A stretch of 64,000 nucleotides of DNA from Modestobacter marinus. Its GTDB lineage: Bacteria > Actinomycetota > Actinomycetes > Mycobacteriales > Geodermatophilaceae. The notes under the pieces are model-generated. The model worked only from the letters and a program-made list of their open reading frames with translations. It had not been told where the DNA came from and did no database searches. Shown in pieces: positions 48,981-57,425 of the stretch; within the stretch, counting starts at the first letter, position 1, and the number at the start of each line of letters is the position of its first letter. The stretch lies in contig NZ_JAAMPA010000001.1 of assembly GCF_011758655.1 (NCBI RefSeq), forward strand, positions 558,001 to 622,000, in the 5' to 3' direction. The position numbers and the translations under genes were made by a program.

Positions 48981-51419
48981 TCAGGGGTGCAGGTGCGGCG
49001 TCGACCCGGTCTGGACGACGTGGTCGCCGCCCCGGCGGCTGTGCGGCACCGGGACGTCGGCCGGGAGCTGCTGCAGCGGCAGCCCCTCCAGCAGCACGCT
49101 CACCCGGGTGCGGATGGCGGCGGCGAGCTCCTCCGGCGACCGGCGGGCGTCGAGCACCAGGTAGCGGTCGGGCTCGGCCTCCGCCAGGGCGAGGAACGTC
49201 CGGCGGACCCGCTGGTGGAAGTCCAGCGACTCCGACTCCAGCCGGTCTGCCGCGGCCCGCCCGCGGGCCCGGGCCAGGCCGACCTCGGGCGGCAGGTCGA
49301 GCAGCAGCGTGAGGTCCGGCCGCAGCCCCTGGGTGGCCCAGCGGGAGATCGAGCGGACGTCGTCCATCGGGATCGTGCGGCCGGCGCCCTGGTAGGCCAG
49401 CGAGCTGTCCACGAACCGGTCGGTGATCACCACCTCCCCGGCGTCCAGCGCCGGGCGGAGGACGTCGTGCACGTGCTGCGCGCGGTCAGCGGCGTACATC
49501 AGTGCCTCCGCCCGCGGCGACAGCCCGGCACTGGCCGGGTCCAGCAGCAGCGCCCGGACCTTCCCGCCCAGCGCCGTCCCGCCCGGCTCGCGGGTGGTCC
49601 GGGCGACCAGGCCCTCCCCGGTCAGCCACTCCTGCAGGCGGCGCACCTGCGTGGACTTGCCCGCCCCCTCGCCGCCCTCGAAGGCGATGAACACCCCGCC
49701 CCCGGCCAGTCGCCGCCGCGCGGTGGTGTCCCGCCGCAGGGCGGTGAGGACGTCGGCCAGCAGCGGCACCGGGCGGCCGTCGTCCATCTGCCGGTAGGCG
49801 AACAGGCCCACGCCGACGGCCAGCAGCCCGGCCACGAACAGCATGACCCGTTCCCCGGTGACCGCCAGCGTCAGGACGCCGACGTCGACCTGGTGCTGAC
49901 CGATCACGCCCACGCCGATCGGCACCGTTGCGAGGGAGAGGATCAGCGAGGCGCGGACGAGGGACTGGACGAGCGCGAACGTGCGGCCACGGATCTCGTC
50001 CTCGACCTCCGTGCCGAGCAGGGTGAAGCCGGCCAGGTAGGCGTTGCCGGCGAAGAAGCCCATCAGCACGACCAGCAGCAACGCCATCCACAACGTGGCG
50101 GTCCACGCCATGAGCAGCACCACGATGCCGGCGCCGACGATGGCCACCCCGAAGACCCGCTCCCGGGCGAGGTCGTGGGCGATGCTCGGGCCCAGCGCGA
50201 TACCCAAGCCGAGGCCGACGAAGACCGCGCCGAACAGCAGCCCGTACGCCGCCTGCCCCCCGCCCAGCCCGCTCACGTAGAACTGCCCGGTCGCGATGAT
50301 CGCGCCGGCGGCGGCGAAGGCCCCGGTGATCCCGAGGACCAGCCCGCGGACCAGCGGGGTGTGGCTGGCGAAGGAGAAGCCCTCCTTCAGCGAGCCGAGG
50401 AAGCTCCCCTGCGGCGCCTCGGGCCGGGCCGCCCGGCGGCCGCTGATCGAGGGCAGGTTCCAGATCACGAAGGCCGCGACCAGGAAGGTCAGGGCGTTCA
50501 GGTACAGGGCGAGGGCGATCTGGTCCAGCCCGGGGAGCAACTGGCTCAGCCGGCCGTCCGAGGTGTTGAGCACCGCGTAGACGCCACCGGCCAGCACCGG
50601 GGTGATCCCGTAGGTGGTGACCAGGGACAGCTGGTTGGCCGGCTCCAGCTGGTCCTTGCGGAGCATGTTCGGGACGGCGGCGTCCTTCGCCGGGGTCCAG
50701 AAGAGGCTGATCACCTCGATGAGGAACTGCGCGATGAACAGCCAGACCAGGTCGCCGACCAGCGGGATCGAGGCGAAGAGGCCGAACCGGAAGAGGTCGG
50801 TGACCACCATCGTCTTGCGCCGGTCGAACCGGTCGGCGAAGACCCCGGCCACCGGACCGAGCAGGATCGCCGGCAGCAGCCGGAAGAGCAGCACACCGCT
50901 GAGGGCCAGGTTGCTGGCCATGTAGCCGTCGACCAGCGTGGTGGCGGTCGCGGTGATCGCCAGCAGGCCGAGCCAGTCGCCGAAGCTGGACAGCGACATG
51001 GACAGCCACAGCTTGCGGAAGTCGCGCACCCGCAGCACGGCGCGGATCTTCGCGACCTGACCGACCGCCCCGCCGCCGGGATGCTCCTCCTCCTCCGCAC
51101 CGGACCGGTCCTCACCCGGGGCGCCGTGCTCCGACAGCGGCAGCCCGGCGTCGTCCGGTGTGGGTGCGCCGGCGGCCGGGAGCCCGTCCGCGGGGACCGG
51201 AGCCGGCGCCGGGCCGGGACCACCGTCGTCGAGACCACCCGAGCCGGCCCGGGGCGCGGCGTCCGGCACCGGGGGGCCGCCGTCGGCCGCCCTGCTGGCG
51301 TCGGTCGAGCCGCCCGGGGACGGGCGGTCCGTCGGGTCGGAGCTGATCGGGGACCCCCGGGGTGTGGCGGCACCGGAGCGCCGCGGGACATGGCCGTGTC
51401 GTGGCCTCGGCTCGGTCAC
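48981..51419 (-). CDS. tmk: MFS transporter-dTMP kinase fusion protein
   Basis: An 812-residue fusion. Residues 1-120 are a Pro/Gly/Asp-rich cytoplasmic tail, and about 125-545 form an MFS-type transporter with roughly eleven or twelve helices (ADRFDRRKTMVVTDLFRFGL is the loop motif). From about 575 there is a complete thymidylate kinase: P-loop FEGGEGAGKST (Gly582-Thr590), TREPGGTALGGKVRALLL, VITDRFVDSSLAYQG and the lid RGRAAADRLE. The kinase makes dTDP from dTMP. Such fusions occur in other actinobacteria. No stop or internal start clearly separates the parts. The transporter substrate is unknown. Confidence 0.92.
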   Translation of the reverse strand: MTEPRPRHGHVPRRSGAATPRGSPISSDPTDRPSPGGSTDASRAADGGPPVPDAAPRAGSGGLDDGGPGPAPAPVPADGLPAAGAPTPDDAGLPLSEHGAPGEDRSGAEEEEHPGGGAVGQVAKIRAVLRVRDFRKLWLSMSLSSFGDWLGLLAITATATTLVDGYMASNLALSGVLLFRLLPAILLGPVAGVFADRFDRRKTMVVTDLFRFGLFASIPLVGDLVWLFIAQFLIEVISLFWTPAKDAAVPNMLRKDQLEPANQLSLVTTYGITPVLAGGVYAVLNTSDGRLSQLLPGLDQIALALYLNALTFLVAAFVIWNLPSISGRRAARPEAPQGSFLGSLKEGFSFASHTPLVRGLVLGITGAFAAAGAIIATGQFYVSGLGGGQAAYGLLFGAVFVGLGLGIALGPSIAHDLARERVFGVAIVGAGIVVLLMAWTATLWMALLLVVLMGFFAGNAYLAGFTLLGTEVEDEIRGRTFALVQSLVRASLILSLATVPIGVGVIGQHQVDVGVLTLAVTGERVMLFVAGLLAVGVGLFAYRQMDDGRPVPLLADVLTALRRDTTARRRLAGGGVFIAFEGGEGAGKSTQVRRLQEWLTGEGLVARTTREPGGTALGGKVRALLLDPASAGLSPRAEALMYAADRAQHVHDVLRPALDAGEVVITDRFVDSSLAYQGAGRTIPMDDVRSISRWATQGLRPDLTLLLDLPPEVGLARARGRAAADRLESESLDFHQRVRRTFLALAEAEPDRYLVLDARRSPEELAAAIRTRVSVLLEGLPLQQLPADVPVPHSRRGGDHVVQTGSTPHLHP

Positions 51420-51497
51420 CGTACCGGTCGGGACCGACGGATCCGGCCGATCGGCACTCGGCCGGGCCAGTCGGCCGACCCAGGTCGGCGACCGCGC

Positions 51498-52241
51498 TCA
51501 GCGAGGGGTGAGCCGGTACGCCCGGGTCGTGTACGGCAGCTGGAGGTGCGCGGCTCCCCGGGTGTCGGGGTGGGTGGCCAGCAGCTCCCGTACCGCGCCC
51601 AGGAACTCCACCCGCCGGGCGTCGTCCATCGTCGCCACGTAGCTGCGGGTGCCGATCCCGCGGACGACCTGCTCCGGCGTCACCTGCTGCACGACCGCGG
51701 AGTCGGCCACCACCACGTCGGCGGGCAGCACGGCGGCGAACCGGTCGACGACCGTCTGGTCGGCCTCGTGGTCGCGGGCCTCGTCGGCGAGCAGCCGGCC
51801 CAGCGCGCGGACCCAGGGCACCCGCTCGTCCCGGGTGTTCCAGACCAGGCCGACCACCCCGCCCGGGCGCAGCACCCGGCGCAGCTCGGCAGCCGCGGGG
51901 CCGACGTCGAACCAGTGCGCGGCCTGCCCGGCGACGACCGCGTCCACGTCGTGGTCGGGCAGCGGGATCGACTCCGCTCCCCCGGTGGCCGCACGCACCT
52001 GGGGCAGCCGCTCGCGCAGCTGCGCCAGCATCTCCCCGGACAGGTCGACGGCGACCACCTCGTGCCCGGCGGCCACCAGGCGGTCGGTGAGCAGGCCGGT
52101 GCCGGCCCCGAGGTCGAGCACCCGGCGCGGGGCGTCACCGAGCAGGAAGCCGACCACGTCGGCCGGGTAGGTCGGCCGGAGGGCGGCGTAGTCGGCCGCG
52201 ACCGCGCCGAACGACGTGCGCCGCTGCTCCCAGCCGTCCAC
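51498..52241 (-). CDS. Class I SAM-dependent methyltransferase
   Basis: A 247-residue protein with a Rossmann-type methyltransferase fold. Motif I is VLDLGAGTGLLTDRLVAAG, the acidic end of strand 2 is VVAVDLSGEMLAQL, and motif post-I is DAVVAGQAAHWFD, followed by LRPGGVVGLVWNTRDERVPW. It is closest to the UbiE/Tam type and to small actinobacterial methyltransferases of unknown substrate. It lies between topA and the tmk fusion on the same strand. Confidence 0.86.
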   Translation of the reverse strand: MDGWEQRRTSFGAVAADYAALRPTYPADVVGFLLGDAPRRVLDLGAGTGLLTDRLVAAGHEVVAVDLSGEMLAQLRERLPQVRAATGGAESIPLPDHDVDAVVAGQAAHWFDVGPAAAELRRVLRPGGVVGLVWNTRDERVPWVRALGRLLADEARDHEADQTVVDRFAAVLPADVVVADSAVVQQVTPEQVVRGIGTRSYVATMDDARRVEFLGAVRELLATHPDTRGAAHLQLPYTTRAYRLTPR

Positions 52242-52267
52242 CCCGGCCCTCCGTCCGTCCTCGGTCG

Positions 52268-55147
52268 TCAGCTGCCGGCCGGGACCCGCTCGTCGACCTC
52301 GGCGGTGGTCGGCGCGGCCGTCTTCGTGGCCGTCTTCTTCGCCGTCGTCTTCTTCGCCGTCGTCTTCTTCGCCGTGGCCTTCGTGGCGGCCTTCTTCGCC
52401 GGTGCCTTCTTGGCGGCGGTCTTCTTCGCCGCCTTCTTCTTCACCGGCGCCCGCTCACGGCGGTCGGCGAGCAGCTCGGCCGCCCGCTCGAGGGTGATCG
52501 TCTCGACCTCGTCGCCCTTGCGCAGGCTGGCGTTGTGCTCACCGTCGGTGACGTAGGGCCCGAAGCGGCCCTCGCGCACCGTGACCTGGCCCTGGCTGAC
52601 CGGGTCCGCGCCCAGCTCCTTGAGCGGTGCCTTGGCCGCAGCCCGCCCCCGCTGCTTGGGCTGGGCGAAGATGGCCAACGCCTCGTCGAGGGTGATGGTG
52701 AAGAGCGCGTCCTCGCTCTCCAGCGAGCGGGAGTCGGTGCCCTTCTTGATGTAGGGCCCGTACCGGCCGTTGAGCGCCTGGATCTCCTCGCCCTCGGCGT
52801 CCTTGCCGATCGTGCGCGGCAGGGTGAGCAGCTGCAGCGCCTGCTCCAGGGTGACCGTCTCCGGCGTCATCGTCTTGAACAGGCTGGCCGTGCGCGGGGT
52901 CTCCTTGCTCCCCTCGGGCACCTGGGTGGTGACGTAGGGGCCGTAGCGGCCGGCCTTGACCGCCACCGGGAACCCGGACTCCGGGTCGGTGCCCAGCTCC
53001 CGGTCGGAACTGGGCGCGTTGAGCAGCTCCGCGACGCGCTCGGTCGTCAGCTCGTCGGGCGCGATGTCCTCGGGGATGCTCACCCGGGCGCCGTCCTCAC
53101 CGCCGGCCTGCAGATAAGGGCCGTACCGGCCGACCCGGACCACCACCGGCTCACCGTCGGGCGACACCGCACGCAGCGGGATGGAGTTGACGCCGCGGGC
53201 GTCGATCTCCTCCAGCCGCTGGCCGACGACGGACTTCAGCCCGCCGGAGGCGCCGATGCCGCCGGCGTGCTGACCCTCGCCACCGAAGTAGAACTCGGTG
53301 AGCCAGTCGACCCGGCCGAGCTGACCGGCGGCGATCTCGTCGAGCTCGCGCTCCAGGGAGGCGGTGAAGTCGTAGTCGACGAGCTGGCCGAAGTGCTGCT
53401 CCAGCAGGTTCACCACGGCGAAGGCGATGAAGGAGGGCACCAGCGCCGACCCCTTCTTCCAGACGTACCCGCGGTCCTGGATGGTCTGCATGATCGACGC
53501 GTAGGTCGACGGCCGGCCGATCTCCAGCTCCTGGAGCCGGGCGGTGAGGCTCGGCTCGGTGTAGCGGGCCGGTGGGCTGGTGGTGTGCCCCTTGGGGTCC
53601 AGCTCGCGGGTGTCCAGCCGCTGGCCCTGCTCCACCCGCGGCAGCCGGCGCTCGCTGTCGTCGGCCTCGTCCTCGCTGCCTGCGCCCTCGTCCTTGCCCT
53701 CGACGTAGGCCCGCAGGAACCCGGGGAAGGTGATCGTCCGCCCGGAGGCGGTGAACTCGACGGCCTCACCGGTGCTGGAGCTGCCGGCGAGCCGGATGCT
53801 GAGCGTCTTGCCCACGGCGTTGGCCATCTGCGAGGCGATGGTGCGCTGCCAGATCAGCTCGTAGAGCCGGAACTCGTCGCGGGCCAGCTGACCGGCCAGC
53901 TGCCCGGGCGTGCGGAAGGAGTCACCGGCGGGGCGGATCGCCTCGTGCGCCTCCTGGGCGCCCTTGGCCTTCTTGTCGTAGCGGCGCGGCTCGGCCGGGA
54001 CGTAGGCGTCGCCGTACAGCTCGGCGGCCTGCCGGCGGGCGGCGGTGATCGCCTCGTTGGACAGGTTGGTCGAGTCGGTCCGCATGTAGGTGATGTGGCC
54101 GTTCTCGTACAGCCGCTGCGCCACCCGCATGACCTGAGCCGAGGACCAGCCGAACTTGCGACCGGCCTCCATCTGCAGGCTGGAGGTGATGAAGGGGGCG
54201 TAGGGCTTGCGGGTGTAGTCCCGCTCGTCGACCCGGCTGACCGAGACCTGCCGGCCCTCCAGGCGCGCGGCCAGGCCCCGGGCACCGGCCTCGTCCAGGT
54301 GGACGACGTCGCTGGTCACGGTGCCGGTGTCGGCGTCGAAGTCGCGGCCGGTGGCGACCCGGCTGTCGTCCACGGTCACCAGCCGGGCCCGCAGGGTCGT
54401 CGGCTCCCCCGCGTCGGCGCCGGCCCGCTTCTCGGCGACCTCGAAGACGCCGTCCAGGCTCCAGTAGTCCGCGGCGGTGAACCGCATCCGGGCCCGCTCG
54501 CGCTCGACCACGATCCGGGTGGCCACCGACTGCACGCGGCCGGCCGACAGCTTGGGCAGCACCTTCTTCCACAGCACCGGGGAGACCTCGTAGCCGTAGA
54601 GCCGGTCGAGGATGCGGCGGGTCTCCTGGGCGTCGACCAGGGCGGTGTCCAGCTCGCGCGGGTTGGCCACGGCCCGGGCGATCGCCTCACGGGTGATCTC
54701 GTGGAAGACCATCCGGCGGATCGGCACGGTCGGCTTGAGGGTGTCGATCAGGTGCCAGGCGATGGCCTCGCCCTCGCGGTCCTCATCGGTGGCGAGGTAG
54801 ATCTCGCTGGCGTCCTTCACCAGCTGCTTGAGCCGGGTCACCTGCTGCTTGCGGTCCGGGCTGACCACGTAGAGCGGGGAGAAGCCGTTGTCCACGTCGA
54901 CGCCGAGCCGGGCCCAGGACTCGCCCTTGTGCGCGGCCGGCACGTCGGCGGCGTTGCGCGGCAGGTCACGGATGTGCCCGACGCTGGCCTCGACGACGTA
55001 GTCGCTGCCGAGGTAGCCCGCGATCTTGTTCGCCTTGGTCGGCGACTCCACGATGACCAGCGGCTTGCCCCCCGCCGCGGCGGCACGCTTGCGCGGCGCG
55101 CGGTCGCCGGTGCTGGTGGCTGACTTCGTGGTCTTGGTGGGCGGCAC
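52268..55147 (-). CDS. topA: DNA topoisomerase I
   Basis: A 959-residue type IA topoisomerase that relaxes negative supercoils. It has a Toprim domain (LVIVESPTKANKIAGYLG, IYLATDEDREGEAIAWHL), the catalytic Tyr354 in ITYMRTDSTNLS, and C-terminal repeats of the FGPYV type (GRYGPYVTTQVPEG, GRFGPYVTDGEH) used by actinobacterial TopA. The tail is Lys/Ala-rich (KKTAAKKAPAKKAATKATAK), helping DNA binding. GTG at 55147 has AGGAG upstream. Confidence 0.96.
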   Translation of the reverse strand: MPPTKTTKSATSTGDRAPRKRAAAAGGKPLVIVESPTKANKIAGYLGSDYVVEASVGHIRDLPRNAADVPAAHKGESWARLGVDVDNGFSPLYVVSPDRKQQVTRLKQLVKDASEIYLATDEDREGEAIAWHLIDTLKPTVPIRRMVFHEITREAIARAVANPRELDTALVDAQETRRILDRLYGYEVSPVLWKKVLPKLSAGRVQSVATRIVVERERARMRFTAADYWSLDGVFEVAEKRAGADAGEPTTLRARLVTVDDSRVATGRDFDADTGTVTSDVVHLDEAGARGLAARLEGRQVSVSRVDERDYTRKPYAPFITSSLQMEAGRKFGWSSAQVMRVAQRLYENGHITYMRTDSTNLSNEAITAARRQAAELYGDAYVPAEPRRYDKKAKGAQEAHEAIRPAGDSFRTPGQLAGQLARDEFRLYELIWQRTIASQMANAVGKTLSIRLAGSSSTGEAVEFTASGRTITFPGFLRAYVEGKDEGAGSEDEADDSERRLPRVEQGQRLDTRELDPKGHTTSPPARYTEPSLTARLQELEIGRPSTYASIMQTIQDRGYVWKKGSALVPSFIAFAVVNLLEQHFGQLVDYDFTASLERELDEIAAGQLGRVDWLTEFYFGGEGQHAGGIGASGGLKSVVGQRLEEIDARGVNSIPLRAVSPDGEPVVVRVGRYGPYLQAGGEDGARVSIPEDIAPDELTTERVAELLNAPSSDRELGTDPESGFPVAVKAGRYGPYVTTQVPEGSKETPRTASLFKTMTPETVTLEQALQLLTLPRTIGKDAEGEEIQALNGRYGPYIKKGTDSRSLESEDALFTITLDEALAIFAQPKQRGRAAAKAPLKELGADPVSQGQVTVREGRFGPYVTDGEHNASLRKGDEVETITLERAAELLADRRERAPVKKKAAKKTAAKKAPAKKAATKATAKKTTAKKTTAKKTATKTAAPTTAEVDERVPAGS

Positions 55148-55343
55148 GGTGCTCCTGTCGGGGTGCTGGTGCAGGCGCCCGGGGAGGACCCGGTGGCGCA
55201 CGGGGCAGAACGGGCTGTACCCGCTCGGCGACGCCACGGTAGGCCACCGCTCGACCGGGAGGCCGGGCGGTGAACCGGGACGCCCCGGCTGGTCCACCTC
55301 CAACGGATGACGTCGCTGACTGTTCCCGGCGTCGATCCGCAGG

Positions 55344-56873
55344 TCATCGTGGCGTCCACGGGCCGGCGACGACCGCACCGACGGCGGCCAGGGTCGGGCG
55401 GTCGCGGTCGTAGTACTGGGTGTGTCCCTGGGTCGGCTCGGTCGGGAGCCGGACGTCGCCGAACCCGCTGTCGAACGGGCCGGCCCCGTACCAGCCGGAC
55501 CATGCGATCGGGTCGGTCGGCGACCAGGCCCCGTAGACCTCCGCCGCCTCCAGCCCCTCGGCTCCGCCGGTCCCCGTGCCGGGGCTGCCGAGCAGGACGA
55601 CGGCGTCCGCGGCCAGCCGGCCCGGTGCCCGCGCGGCCTCGCCGGTGACGACGGTCCCGTAGCTGTGCGCCAGCACGGTCGTCCGCGGCGCCGGCCCCGC
55701 GGCCGGGGCGCCACGGCTGGCGGCCAACCCGTCCAGCGCGCGGTCCAGGTCACGACCCCCACGGTGGGAGGCCTGCTCGACGACGGAGCTGAACCACCGG
55801 GGTGTCCGGTAGCCCAGCCAGGCGACCGTGGCCACGGCCAGGCCCGGGCTCGCCACCGCAGCGGCCGCTGCGACGTCCCGGGCGTCGCCGGCCACCGCGG
55901 CCAGGTCGTCGACGACCGTGGTCTCGACCCCCGGGACCAGGACGCCCACGGCGGCGGCGGTGTCCAGGTCACCGACGGACACGGCCACCAGGCCGGCCGC
56001 CGGGTCGAACTGCAGGAGCTGTGCCAGGGAGCCGGTGTCCACCAGCTCGGTCAGGGTGCGCTGCACGGCGCGGGCGGTGTCGTGGCCGACCGACCCCGGC
56101 GGGAGGTGCTGCAGCGCGGCGGCCAGGTTGGCCCGGTTCGCCCGGTCGCGGGCCCACGCCGGCAGCCCGTCCAGCGCACCGACCGCCCCCGGCCAGGCGT
56201 CGATCGCCTCCAGCTGCTGCACGGCCGTCAGCCCGGCCCACCAGTCGGCGGCCCTCTGCGGTGCGCCGCCCGAGGGCAGGGCCGGCACCGGCGCCGGCAG
56301 GCGGGGTGCCAGGTCGCCGAGGTCCACCGGGCCGCCGGCCGGCACGCCCAGCCCGGCCAGCGGTTCCGCTGCGGCGGCCGTGCGCGCGGCGGCCTGCGCA
56401 CCGGCGGCCAGCGCCTGGGCAGCGGTCGCCTCGGCCACCGCGGCGGCAGCGCGGGCGACGGTGACGTCGGCGACCTGGTCGGGGGCCATCACCGGCAGCG
56501 GCGCCGCGGGCACCCCGACCGCCGTCCCCGTCGCGTCCAGCCGCAGGCCCGCGGCGCGCGCCACCGCGAGAGCGGTCGCGGCCCGCTCCTGCGCCTCGCC
56601 CGCCGCGGCGACCAGGCCGGCCAGGTCGGCGGCGGAGCGGTCCAGGGCCGCGGTGAGGCCGGCGGCCACCGTGGAGAGCTCGACCAGTGCGGCAGCAGCC
56701 GCCGTCCCGGCCGGGCCCGACCAGCACTCCGCGGTGCCGAGCTCCCGGCCCAGCGCGTCGAGCCGGTACCGCCAGGGCGGCAGCCGGTCGACCACCGTCC
56801 CCAGCGCGCCGACGGACCCCCGCAGCTGCGCGACGTCCCAGCCGGCCAGCTCGGTGAGCGTCGCGCCGGTCAT
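55344..56873 (-). CDS. Alpha/beta hydrolase with N-terminal helical domain (DUF1023)
   Basis: A 509-residue protein. The first 190 residues are helical and Ala-rich, with WSGPAGTAAAAAL near residue 51, like WXG100/ESX-type proteins. The C-terminal half has the DUF1023 hydrolase fold with nucleophile Ser in TVLAHSYGTVV, an acid in SPTDPIAW and a His in GHTQYYD. Actinobacterial proteins of this type are proposed esterases or type VII-linked effectors. It overlaps the WXG100-like gene by 4 nt and should form a pair with it. Confidence 0.8.
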   Translation of the reverse strand: MTGATLTELAGWDVAQLRGSVGALGTVVDRLPPWRYRLDALGRELGTAECWSGPAGTAAAAALVELSTVAAGLTAALDRSAADLAGLVAAAGEAQERAATALAVARAAGLRLDATGTAVGVPAAPLPVMAPDQVADVTVARAAAAVAEATAAQALAAGAQAAARTAAAAEPLAGLGVPAGGPVDLGDLAPRLPAPVPALPSGGAPQRAADWWAGLTAVQQLEAIDAWPGAVGALDGLPAWARDRANRANLAAALQHLPPGSVGHDTARAVQRTLTELVDTGSLAQLLQFDPAAGLVAVSVGDLDTAAAVGVLVPGVETTVVDDLAAVAGDARDVAAAAAVASPGLAVATVAWLGYRTPRWFSSVVEQASHRGGRDLDRALDGLAASRGAPAAGPAPRTTVLAHSYGTVVTGEAARAPGRLAADAVVLLGSPGTGTGGAEGLEAAEVYGAWSPTDPIAWSGWYGAGPFDSGFGDVRLPTEPTQGHTQYYDRDRPTLAAVGAVVAGPWTPR

Positions 56874-57193
56874 CGCGGCACCGGCACGGCACCGACCCGA
56901 CCCGGCCCGAGCTGCCCGGCGAGGCCGGCGTCCATGCGGCGGTAGGCCGCCAGCGCCGCGTCCAGGGTCGCCGCGACCGCCAGGGTGCGGGCGGCCAGCG
57001 CCTCGATCACCTCGGCCCAGCCGGCGCCGACCCCGGCGGCGTCGTCACCCACCGGCCCGGCCAGGGCGGTGCCCAGCGAGCGGCCGGTCGATGCGGTCAG
57101 CCGGCCCTCCTCCCCCAGCTCGGCACCCAGCACGGTCAGCTCGGCCGACAACCTGCCCAGCGCGTCGAGTTGGACGGAGATCAGGTGGGACAC
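56870..57193 (-). CDS. WXG100-like small helical protein
   Basis: A 107-residue, Ala/Leu-rich helical protein with two long helices (VQLDALGRLSAELTVLGAEL and WAEVIEALAARTLAVAATLD) broken by a glycine-rich turn. The size and fold fit the WXG100/ESX-target superfamily although the turn lacks a clear Trp-x-Gly. GTG at 57193 has GGAGG 5 nt upstream. Its stop overlaps the DUF1023 hydrolase start by 4 nt, so the two are made together. Confidence 0.6.
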   Translation of the reverse strand: MSHLISVQLDALGRLSAELTVLGAELGEEGRLTASTGRSLGTALAGPVGDDAAGVGAGWAEVIEALAARTLAVAATLDAALAAYRRMDAGLAGQLGPGRVGAVPVPR

Positions 57194-57273
57194 GGAGGCC
57201 TCCCGGCGCGACGGCGGCCCCGGGGAGGGACCGATGCCGCGGACGGTAGGAAGGCCGGCGGCCGGTCCGGGCG

Positions 57274-57379
57274 CCGTCGTCCACACCCGGCTCCGTCGTC
57301 CACACACCGGGCCCCGACGTCCACACGGGCCGCGTCGTCCGGGCCGGGCCCGTCGTCCGGACCGGGCCCGTCGTCCGGA
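57274..57379. repeat. About 18-bp degenerate tandem repeat
   Basis: The sequence CGTCGTCCxxxCCGGGCC recurs about six times with variations (CGTCGTCCACAC in the first units, CGTCGTCCGGACCGGGCC in the last ones). It lies between the WXG100-like gene and hppA and is not coding. Confidence 0.6.
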
Positions 57380-57416
57380 CCGGCCGTGGTGTCCCACGAC
57401 CGGACACCACGGCCGG
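57380..57416. terminator. Terminator of hppA
   Basis: CCGGCCGTGGTGTC and GACACCACGGCCGG form a perfect 14-bp stem with a 9-nt loop, 10 nt after the hppA stop on the minus strand. Confidence 0.75.
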
Positions 57417-57425
57417 GCTGGACGG

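Noticed and set aside
57194-57425. A small protein gene between the WXG100-like gene and hppA
   Set aside because: The region consists of degenerate repeats and a terminator, with no start and ribosome site pair and no plausible protein.
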